DNA from: a virus
Reading direction: 5' to 3' (one strand)
IMG/VR virus record: IMGVR_UViG_3300021961_000026
Coordinates: 62,001-126,000 of that record
DNA: 64,000 bases
Positions 35,517 to 43,234 of this stretch are shown piece after piece. How positions within the stretch are numbered: the first letter of the stretch is position 1; the number at the start of each line of letters is the position of its first letter. Under the pieces are notes generated by a model. It was not told where the DNA came from. It made no database searches and saw only the letters and a list, made by a program, of their open reading frames with translations. The translations under genes were made by a program, and so were the position numbers.

Positions 35517-36746
35517 ATGAAAAAGAATTTTGTCATTAGACAAACTTATATTGTTAGATCGCCAAATGTTGGCCAAGCAAAAGCTTTGGTTTTTGATGAT
35601 GAAGGTTTTGGCGACATTTTGTCTAACTCCCTAATCATAGAAGAAATTTCTGATGATGAGATTGTAGATATTGTTCAAGAAAAAGACTCTCCTTACGAAA
35701 AGCCACCTGTTCCGTCTTATGAGGAAGAAACTTTATCTTCAGATATATCGGATTCTAGGGCAGAATTTCTTAGGTCAGAAAATAAAAGATTAGCAAGACT
35801 TGCAGATAAATACAAAAATGTACAGGAAGAAGCAAAAGGTGCAGTTTATTCTGCAGCCTATGATGCTTTTTGTAATTTTGAGATGCCTAAAATAAAAGCA
35901 CCTAGCTTTCCTAAGTCTGGCAGCAAAACTCCAGAAACAGCTGTTGTAGTTTTTTCTGATTGGCAGCTGGGCAAAGTAACTCCAACTTACAATTCTGATG
36001 TCCTTGCCGAAAGAATTGAGCAGTATACAGATAAGATGCTTGAGATCGTAAACATACAAAGAGCACATCATCCCGTGAAAGACCTTCACGTGTGGTTTCT
36101 GGGTGACATAGTTGAGGGAGAAGAAATATTCCCTGGACAAAGTCACCTTATTGATTCTGGCTTATATAGACAGGTTGGTGTTTATGGTCCACAAATTATC
36201 AGCACATTTATAACAAAAGCACTACAGAATTTTGAAACAGTAAAAGCAACTGGCGTAATTGGTAATCATGGGGCAGTTGGCGGAAGAGCAAGAAAATCTC
36301 ATGATCCCGAAACTAACATGGATAGATTGCTTTATAAAATAGTTAGCCTTATATTCAAGGATGAGCCAAGATTTAGTTTCCATATTCCTGATGGCATCGG
36401 GGAAAGAAACTGGTACGCAGTAGACACAATTGGAAGCTATTCAACAATGTTGATTCATGGCGACCAATTACCTCAGCCTTCTAACTTTGGTGCTTACTAT
36501 AAGAAGGTAATGGGATGGAAAGATGGAGCGGTCCCCGAGCACTTCGATGATGTTTTTATGGGACATTATCATCAGCAATTCAAGATGACTATTGGCTCAA
36601 CAATACTGAGAATCTCTGGTTCCTCAGAAAGCTATAATACATATGCTCAGGAATATTTCCAGTCCATGAGTAGACCATGTCAGCATTTGATGTTCGTTCA
36701 TCCAGAACATGGAGTCACTTCAGAATATTCAATTTGGTTAGACTAA
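35517..36746 (+). CDS. Calcineurin-type metallophosphoesterase (409 aa)
   Basis: ATG 35517 has only a weak ribosome-binding site. The first ~140 residues are acidic and helical. From residue ~140 the five metallophosphoesterase blocks appear in order: 'FSDWQLGK' (metal-binding Asp), 'WFLGDIVEGEE', 'GVIGNHGA', 'LIHGDQ' and 'FMGHYHQ'. This is the binuclear metal site of SbcD/Mre11-like and related phosphoesterases. No nuclease partner is encoded nearby. It sits inside the baseplate cluster, which is unusual for a DNA-repair enzyme; it could be virion-associated or act on nucleic acid or phosphate esters at the cell surface. The fold is well supported, the substrate unknown. Confidence 0.75.
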   Translation: MKKNFVIRQTYIVRSPNVGQAKALVFDDEGFGDILSNSLIIEEISDDEIVDIVQEKDSPYEKPPVPSYEEETLSSDISDSRAEFLRSENKRLARLADKYKNVQEEAKGAVYSAAYDAFCNFEMPKIKAPSFPKSGSKTPETAVVVFSDWQLGKVTPTYNSDVLAERIEQYTDKMLEIVNIQRAHHPVKDLHVWFLGDIVEGEEIFPGQSHLIDSGLYRQVGVYGPQIISTFITKALQNFETVKATGVIGNHGAVGGRARKSHDPETNMDRLLYKIVSLIFKDEPRFSFHIPDGIGERNWYAVDTIGSYSTMLIHGDQLPQPSNFGAYYKKVMGWKDGAVPEHFDDVFMGHYHQQFKMTIGSTILRISGSSESYNTYAQEYFQSMSRPCQHLMFVHPEHGVTSEYSIWLD

Positions 36747-36760
36747 TAAAGGAATAGTAG

Positions 36761-36952
36761 ATGAAACGTTATCTTTTAGGTCTTCGAAGTGGAGACTTTA
36801 CAAAAAATGGTAATGTTTGGACATCTGATGCTATAAACCTTTATAATAATAGTTCTTATAAAAACTATTCATACAAAAGAAGCGCATCTGGACTAAACTT
36901 AATACGGAGATTATACCTTTGTTGGAACAGAGGTATCTTCTCCGTCTTATAA
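36761..36952 (+). CDS. Large baseplate/fibre protein, N-terminal zero-frame part
   Basis: ATG 36761 has AAGGA upstream. After exactly 48 codons it meets CGG at 36905 and, without a shift, would add 15 unrelated residues and stop at TAA 36950 (63 aa). The +1 frame from 36906 is open for 1572 codons but contains no ATG, GTG or TTG until ATG 37206. About 100 codons of clearly coding sequence would thus be untranslated unless the two are joined. The fused product is 1620 aa. Confidence 0.75.
   Translation: MKRYLLGLRSGDFTKNGNVWTSDAINLYNNSSYKNYSYKRSASGLNLIRRLYLCWNRGIFSVL
36902..36910 (+). other. +1 frameshift site 4: ATA-CGG-AGA
   Basis: The zero frame reads TTA ATA CGG AGA TTA; the continued frame reads ATA, skip C, then GGA GAT TAT ACC TTT. 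A TAA in the downstream frame at 36900 means the shift must occur in the few codons 36902-36910, exactly where the shared A-CGG-AG motif lies. Together with site 2 this is the strongest case because no alternative start exists. Confidence 0.85.
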
Positions 36953-39900
36953 TTCCAATCACTCTACTCCAATAGATGATTATGCAATATATAAGACTAA
37001 TTATGGTGAAGTTGTATATGATCCAGCAACTCCATATGATCCAGCTACACCAGGCTTACTTAGATTTATAGATACAACTTCAAGAGTTGATGTAGTTTCC
37101 TACAAGCATGCCTTTACCAATCTTCCTGGTCTAGAGAATCCTACTTTTACTCTTCAGATATATGAGTCTGATAGTTCCAATGGACCATGGCTTAAATCAG
37201 CCTTAATGGTTGATTCTAATTCTGTTTTTCTAAATAACGCAAAGCAGTATGTAAAAATAGAATTAGAAATATTTTCAGAATTACAAGATGGCATTTCTGA
37301 AATGGGCCTTCTTCTTTATTTTGAGATTGCAATACATGAGGCTTCATCACCAATAATATCTGATTCAGCTAGAAATATAACTAGAAAATTTCCTTCTTGG
37401 ACAGAAATATATGAAGATTCTTTAGAAAGATCTACTCCAGAGCTAGCCACTCCAGTATCCAATGCTGGCAAATTTATTAATGCGTTAGTTGGTGAGTATC
37501 TAGATGATTTCACAAATCTAGTAGATGAACATAACCTTAATGCATTTGTAGGCTCCGCAGATGAGGATATGATCGACTGGATATACGTATCGTATGCCGT
37601 TCCAGCTTCTACGCTATCAGTATTTGGCAACGATGTTCAATTAGCCAAGGCACCGAGTCTAGAAGCTTTTTATAATTATCAAAAGACAGATTATGTTTAT
37701 TATCACAATTTAGTTGACAGTCAAATAATAACATTAAGAAAGTTTGATGATCTTTCTATAAATGGATTAACATTTGAACAAGTGCCAGCGATGCTGTTTA
37801 ATATGTTTGATGAGTTTGGTGCGCAAGTTAATCTTAAAAGATTATACCTAGAGGATAACGCAAGGTTCAAACAGAGAATACTTGATGTTTATGCCAACCC
37901 ACCTGGTGTGGGCACTGAAGCATATAAGCTGACCCTTAGAAGAGAGTTGGATATATGGAAGGCATATGGAGCAACTCCAGAGTCAGATTATCTTGGTGCA
38001 ACGCCAGAAATTATAGAAATTTCAGACATAGAAAATTCTACCCCATACTTTACATTTAGTGGTAATCCTCAAGATAAATTTATACAGTTTGTTAAATATA
38101 TCAATGAAACCTATCCTTCTAACCTAGGATATGTTCAATGGGATCAGGGTATATGGGATTACGCTGGACTAAATGGAGAAGGTGTTGGAAGAATACCAGC
38201 CATATATGACGTAGCAACTCCTCTTTCTAATCTTTTTCAGCCAGGAGTTGGCGACTTTAGAGACGCAAAGTTGCTAATGCCAAATGAAATACCAGAATCT
38301 GCTACAACATCTTTCACTGGCAGGTTTAAAGCAGATGGATTTAAGTTATATTATTACGATGATATTTATGGCCCAATAAATGTCGGCTATGAATACAAGG
38401 GCTCATATACATCGACTGTCTCAGATTCAGATGCAAATAACCCAAATTCTGCAACGCCATTTAATGGCGGAGTTGCCCTAGTCTATGAAATTGTTTTACC
38501 AGCACATACTGGATATGCAACTCCAGCAACTTATTATGCGAACATGTCTTATGAGGACAGAGATGATTTTTTCGTGTATAATTATTATTCCCAGACAAGC
38601 GCAGCAAGCCCTGAGTATAACTACATTGACATAGTTAACTCAGATAACTTGACAAATACAAACCTCTTTTTCAGAGAAAAAACATACGACTATGTATACG
38701 TTAACTACGCAGCAACTCCGGCCAATAATTCGATTGACATATCTAAAGCTTCTTCGATTACAGTTGTCAATAAGGTTGAATGGAATCCAGTAACCCAATC
38801 ATATGTCCCATCTCATACTGGCCAATACAGAGTTGCTTTTAACCAAGACACAAGAGGTTATCTAAGTAATCCAACAGTAGGTCAATCTTGGAGCTTGGCC
38901 ACTCCAAATATTAATTACCTCAATGCTAACTTAAAAATTGGGTCTACAGTATATGGAAATAAATCAATTACTGGTTATACTAATTCTGTTATTTCTTCAG
39001 CAATTCTAAATGACAATAATGACCTTAGTAAAACAAAAGATTATCCAATATTTAGTTCTGACTTAAAACAGGGAATAATATTTCCCATAGGATCTACTCC
39101 ATCTGATCTAATTTTAGATAATGTTAAACTAACTCCATATCCGTTGTATAACACAATTCAGACTCAACAGGTAAGAGATCCAGAATATGGTGGACTTGGA
39201 TATAATTGGTTAGACAATTCAAATTATTATATTCCATCAAGTCCGAATATCATTGTTAAATCTTACGCCACAGCACAAGATGCAGAAATAAATGCGTATA
39301 CATACACGGGTTATTTTCAGTCAGCAACATTTAATTATTCATCTCCCCCAGAGTTGATTGTTCTTTCAACTGGTCTTTCTTCAACTCCTTACTATCCATT
39401 TAAGTCAGCTGTATGGACTAACATATCTGATTCAGAGCTTTACAGCACACCTATGATTAACGGTTTTATTGATCATTTAGGAAATGTATATAGAGAAAAT
39501 GAATTGATAGAAGATTCAGGAAGAAGTATTGACTCAAAAATTAAAGACTCATTCTTATCTTCTTATTCTCTAAAGAGAGAAACATTTGGGTTAGACTCAT
39601 CAGAAAAAGATGAATATTTCATTACACATATTTCTGCGGTTTCTGATACTGATTCAGTTTTAATTAACTCTAATAAATCAGAAGTAATTCCAAATGAAAG
39701 TATACCAGTTGATATAACAATTCCTTTTACACAGTCATCTTCATACATTGAAGAGTTGTATGACATCAATTCAAATAATTATTATTATACTGAAATACAA
39801 GTCTACGCAGAAAAAATTGGACAAATACAGAATAACATATCTTCTGTTTTAGATAAACAAAATCCAGAATTGCACACAGGGTGGTTGTATCTTCCAGAAG

Positions 39901-41624
39901 AAGATTATTACGTTTATGCAGATCCCAAAACTGATTCATTTAGTGGCATTCTTTTTAACGCAGAACTGTCAGATGTACCAAGACAGGGTGCCCCAATTAT
40001 CGTAGAGGTAATAGAATCTGGTTCAACGGTGCAGTATACGGAAATGATGTATCCAGATACCGCAACTCCAGGAAAACCTATTTTTAGAAATGTAGAGAAT
40101 ATATATGCAGCTAATGACAGTGCACTCTATCTATCCGCTGCAAACGTTAATAATATAATTATAAACGATAGTTATACAGGTAAGTCTTTAGTCGAATATC
40201 CTATTCAACCTGGTTTTTACATTTGGGTTCTAACAGATGATGATGGAAATTATATATGGGACCTCTTTTTAGATGAGGGTTACTACGTAATTAGTGAAAA
40301 CTATAGTCTAAACGGAAATAAATTAGAGGTATTCTCTTCTACTACTGGGTTAAGTGTATTGGTCCCAGGAAGATTGTATGAAGTAACATATGACCTTTCA
40401 AATATATTTTACGTAGACAAAAATGAGTACGATTCATTAAACGATGATTATTCTGCAAAGATCTACTTTTCATCCACACCCAATTCCACTGCAAACTACT
40501 ATATTACTTATGAATCTGCAGTAAATGAATTTTCTACTCCAACAGGAGTATCACTAAGTTCAGTGGGACTACCAATATCAAAAGGCTTTGTATATATTTC
40601 TGATACAGAGTATAGTTTTGGCAAAGCTGAAGTAGCTATTTCTCCATCCTATATTTCTGATAATTCTGATGATTTTGTATACCTAAATATTATTTCTTAT
40701 GATGAGAATGGAAACTTCAAACCAAATCAAACTTTCCATATAGACTCAACAATATTGACTCCTGAATCAGCATTCATCACAACGAATGATTACGGCTTTG
40801 CTACTACAAAGGTTAGATATACGGGTCCAGTTCCAGCTACTGCAACAGAAGCTCTGATAAATGTCCAAGGATTGCAATACTCATCTGCAACACCTCAAAT
40901 TAATATAAATAGTTCTGCATCTCCATACTATGAAAATATAACTATTTCAGTTAATATATCTAGCCACTCTTCTACTGGCTCATTAAAAGCCGCCGCCGCA
41001 AGAGGGGTAATTAATGCCGATATTATCAGCGAAAACCTAATCAGAGGATATATAAATCACTCTACGGTGCCAGGAGCTACGCCAGTAGTATATTGGAGAA
41101 AAGCAAGAACAGTATATTCAGCTTTTGAAGATGTTAATTATTCAATAAGTTCTGCTACACCAGGAAGAACGGGTGAAGCAGGAATGGTTTATTTGGATTC
41201 TAATGGGGAATTCCAAATAGGACCATTTTATGCTCAGGATAGATCTGAAGCTGGATACTGGTTTGTCGCAGTAGAATCTGATTTGTCAGTAACTCCATCA
41301 GAAACTCCAACTACCATAGTTGGAGACGTAGCTTATTGGTATGAATCATATGATAATATCAGCTACGCCAATGAGCTTGTTCCACTTCCAAATATATATA
41401 ATGATTTAATACAAGAGAATTCAAGAATTATTGAAACTCCAGCATTTAAGTTTAATCACTATGATATGGACCATACAGAAGATGCTCCAGCTACTGTGAA
41501 TTGGAATCCACCTAAGTGGTTACCATTAAGTTACTATGATCAATATCAAATGGGTTTATTGGGTTCAACTCCCAACATTGTTTCTACCTATAGCAATATT
41601 GTCAATGACTATGAGGAAAGTTAA
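36906..41624 (+). CDS. Large baseplate/fibre protein, main part after +1 shift
   Basis: This 1572-codon frame is the continuation of the gene starting at 36761. The first ~400 residues are mixed alpha/beta ('VSNAGKFINALVGEYLDDF', 'FNMFDEFGAQVNLKRLYLED'), compatible with a wedge-attachment domain. The remainder is beta-rich, Tyr/Asn/Ser/Thr-rich and ends in Ig-like repeats, as in fibres and tail adhesins. It contains about 25 Thr-Pro dipeptides, mostly as Ala/Ser-Thr-Pro, encoded by varied synonymous codons. The next gene starts within its stop (TAATG). A receptor-contacting role is inferred from composition and place. Confidence 0.7.
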   Translation, partial: GDYTFVGTEVSSPSYNSNHSTPIDDYAIYKTNYGEVVYDPATPYDPATPGLLRFIDTTSRVDVVSYKHAFTNLPGLENPTFTLQIYESDSSNGPWLKSALMVDSNSVFLNNAKQYVKIELEIFSELQDGISEMGLLLYFEIAIHEASSPIISDSARNITRKFPSWTEIYEDSLERSTPELATPVSNAGKFINALVGEYLDDFTNLVDEHNLNAFVGSADEDMIDWIYVSYAVPASTLSVFGNDVQLAKAPSLEAFYNYQKTDYVYYHNLVDSQIITLRKFDDLSINGLTFEQVPAMLFNMFDEFGAQVNLKRLYLEDNARFKQRILDVYANPPGVGTEAYKLTLRRELDIWKAYGATPESDYLGATPEIIEISDIENSTPYFTFSGNPQDKFIQFVKYINETYPSNLGYVQWDQGIWDYAGLNGEGVGRIPAIYDVATPLSNLFQPGVGDFRDAKLLMPNEIPESATTSFTGRFKADGFKLYYYDDIYGPINVGYEYKGSYTSTVSDSDANNPNSATPFNGGVALVYEIVLPAHTGYATPATYYANMSYEDRDDFFVYNYYSQTSAASPEYNYIDIVNSDNLTNTNLFFREKTYDYVYVNYAATPANNSIDISKASSITVVNKVEWNPVTQSYVPSHTGQYRVAFNQDTRGYLSNPTVGQSWSLATPNINYLNANLKIGSTVYGNKSITGYTNSVISSAILNDNNDLSKTKDYPIFSSDLKQGIIFPIGSTPSDLILDNVKLTPYPLYNTIQTQQVRDPEYGGLGYNWLDNSNYYIPSSPNIIVKSYATAQDAEINAYTYTGYFQSATFNYSSPPELIVLSTGLSSTPYYPFKSAVWTNISDSELYSTPMINGFIDHLGNVYRENELIEDSGRSIDSKIKDSFLSSYSLKRETFGLDSSEKDEYFITHISAVSDTDSVLINSNKSEVIPNESIPVDITIPFTQSSSYIEELYDINSNNYYYTEIQVYAEKIGQIQNNISSVLDKQNPELHTGWLYLPEEDYYVYADPKTDSFSGILFNAELSDVPRQGAPIIVEVIESGSTVQYTEMMYPDTATPGKPIFRNVENIYAANDSALYLSAANVNNIIINDSYTGKSLVEYPIQPGFYIWVLTDDDGNYIWDLFLDEGYYVISENYSLNGNKLEVFSSTTGLSVLVPGRLYEVTYDLSNIFYVDKNEYDSLNDDYSAKIYFSSTPNSTANYYITYESAVNEFSTPTGVSLSSVGLPISKGFVYISDTEYSFGKAEVAISPSYISDNSDDFVYLNIISYDENGNFKPNQTFHIDSTILTPESAFITTNDYGFATTKVRYTGPVPATATEALINVQGLQYSSATPQININSSASPYYENITISVNISSHSSTGSLKAAAARGVINADIISENLIRGYINHSTVPGATPVVYWRKARTVYSAFEDVNYSISSATPGRTGEAGMVYLDSNGEFQIGPFYAQDRSEAGYWFVAVESDLSVTPSETPTTIVGDVAYWYESYDNISYANELVPLPNIYNDLIQENSRIIETPAFKFNHYDMDHTEDAPATVNWNPPKWLPLSYYDQYQMGLLGSTPNIVSTYSNIVNDYEES

Positions 41625-43234
41625 TGAAAGTCTTTAATAATAAAACTAAGAATTATAAAGAAAAAGCTGTAAAAATAGGTAAGAGTGTTCCATCTGACGC
41701 AGCAAATATTGCATTATTTGATCAAGATATCGTAACCGCTGGCAATAGCCTTTTTATTATGGATGTTTCTGAATCCATACCAGAGAATAAAATTAACGAT
41801 TTTGGGCAGACAAAAATATACTACGCGAATGAACTTGGAATTCTTGAAGACGAAAATGGAAATACGCGTTTACCAACTCATGACCTTTCTATTTCAGACG
41901 TTAAATTTTCAGAAGAATATTCCACTGAGTTAATAGATACAATTAATCCAAATGATTTTCTACACAGTTTCTATGTAAGTAGGCATTTCTGCTATGCACA
42001 AAGAGGATTTAATATAAGCGGATTGCTGGATATCTTTTCTTCAGATTATTACTCAACTTTAAATATTAAAGTTGTTGATGAAAACAATTTTGATTACATA
42101 GATTTAAATACTGGTAGAAAAAAATATAAGATACTTCTAGAACCTTATACTACTGAAGAAAATTATTTAGAAACAGAAATACCACACAAGATATTGATTG
42201 GATTTGATTCAACTCCAGTTTCAAATCTCAAACTTATATATGACAAAATAGAAGTAAATGATCAAAGTGAAGTTTCTAGTATATTTTTAAACTTTACTGA
42301 AAATATAAATGCTGTACCATACTTTGAAGAAGTAGCTGAAGAAGCTCTTATAATGGATACAAATAATTTAGAAAGAAACAAATATTCAATCAAAAAGTTT
42401 CTACAAAAGTATTCTGATATATATAAGCAGTCTATGGATACAACAGGTTTTCAAGCATTTGTTCCAAGAAAAGCTTTGGCTGACAATAGAGTATTTGAAG
42501 TCTTTAACTGGAGACTCATCGCCAAGTCAAAGCAATCGGTTAATTTAGATGAAATCCAGGATATTGAAATTTCTAACGATATTCAAACGAAGACAGTTAA
42601 TGTTGGCGTCCTATATGATTCATTTGATACTATAAGTAATGCAAACATTAATCCATATATATTTTATAGATTAGGACTTTCTCCATTTAATTTCAATCAA
42701 TATATTTTTGAAAATCCAATAAGTGAAGAACTATCAACAATTCCAGAAAAAAATCAAGCATTGTATTGGAAAGTTGATATTCAATCAATGGATGATCTTT
42801 CAAGATTTGATGTTTTAGCATTTTGCCCGACCAAAGCTTTATCAGAAAAGGCCATAAGGCTTTTGGATAAATTTGTTACAAAAGACAATGGAACACTAAT
42901 TGTTGATGCAAGCAAGTATCCATCTTCAATACCATTTTTGAGAGAAAGCATATCTTTAACAGCGTTGGATTCATCTACTGCATCCTATTATGAGTACAAC
43001 ACATCATCAAAAATATTAGACGAAAACAAAAATGGCGCTTGGAATATTGATAATTCAATATTTGAAAAAGATATTTATGGAATTTTTGGTCAAAAAAGCG
43101 CAAAAAATAGATATATAAATTCTGTAAATTCCACGTTATCTATATTAGACATAGGTCCAAGCCAAGCTACCAAGAAGTCTGTGGCAGCTTTGTATGAGTT
43201 TCCCTCACAACGGAGACGCTATCGCACAAGGTAA
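41624..43234 (+). CDS. Large baseplate protein with wall-binding domain, zero-frame part
   Basis: ATG 41624 overlaps the preceding stop by one base. The 529 codons before the shift encode a structured region ending in an alpha/beta domain with 'LSRFDVLAFCPTKALSEKAI' and 'KFVTKDNGTLIVDAS', reminiscent of the class I glutamine-amidotransferase-like (Rossmann) fold. CGG at 43211 is followed by six sense codons and a stop (536 aa). The strand expected next in such a fold, 'GNIVFASFEWF', is encoded only in the +1 frame, which supports fusion to a 1980-aa protein. Confidence 0.7.
   Translation: MKVFNNKTKNYKEKAVKIGKSVPSDAANIALFDQDIVTAGNSLFIMDVSESIPENKINDFGQTKIYYANELGILEDENGNTRLPTHDLSISDVKFSEEYSTELIDTINPNDFLHSFYVSRHFCYAQRGFNISGLLDIFSSDYYSTLNIKVVDENNFDYIDLNTGRKKYKILLEPYTTEENYLETEIPHKILIGFDSTPVSNLKLIYDKIEVNDQSEVSSIFLNFTENINAVPYFEEVAEEALIMDTNNLERNKYSIKKFLQKYSDIYKQSMDTTGFQAFVPRKALADNRVFEVFNWRLIAKSKQSVNLDEIQDIEISNDIQTKTVNVGVLYDSFDTISNANINPYIFYRLGLSPFNFNQYIFENPISEELSTIPEKNQALYWKVDIQSMDDLSRFDVLAFCPTKALSEKAIRLLDKFVTKDNGTLIVDASKYPSSIPFLRESISLTALDSSTASYYEYNTSSKILDENKNGAWNIDNSIFEKDIYGIFGQKSAKNRYINSVNSTLSILDIGPSQATKKSVAALYEFPSQRRRYRTR
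43208..43216 (+). other. +1 frameshift site 5: CAA-CGG-AGA
   Basis: The zero frame reads TCA CAA CGG AGA CGC TAT CGC ACA AGG TAA; the continued frame reads CAA, skip C, then GGA GAC GCT ATC GCA CAA GGT AAT. The hexamer CAA-CGG is identical to site 2. The downstream frame has an ATG at 43194 before the site but no Shine-Dalgarno sequence, and starting there would cut the Rossmann-like domain. Confidence 0.75.

Noticed and set aside
37000-41600. Thr-Pro triplets as a mobile 9-bp insertion
   Set aside because: The codons are synonymous but different at most copies, so a recent DNA-level insertion is unlikely; kept only as a protein-level observation.
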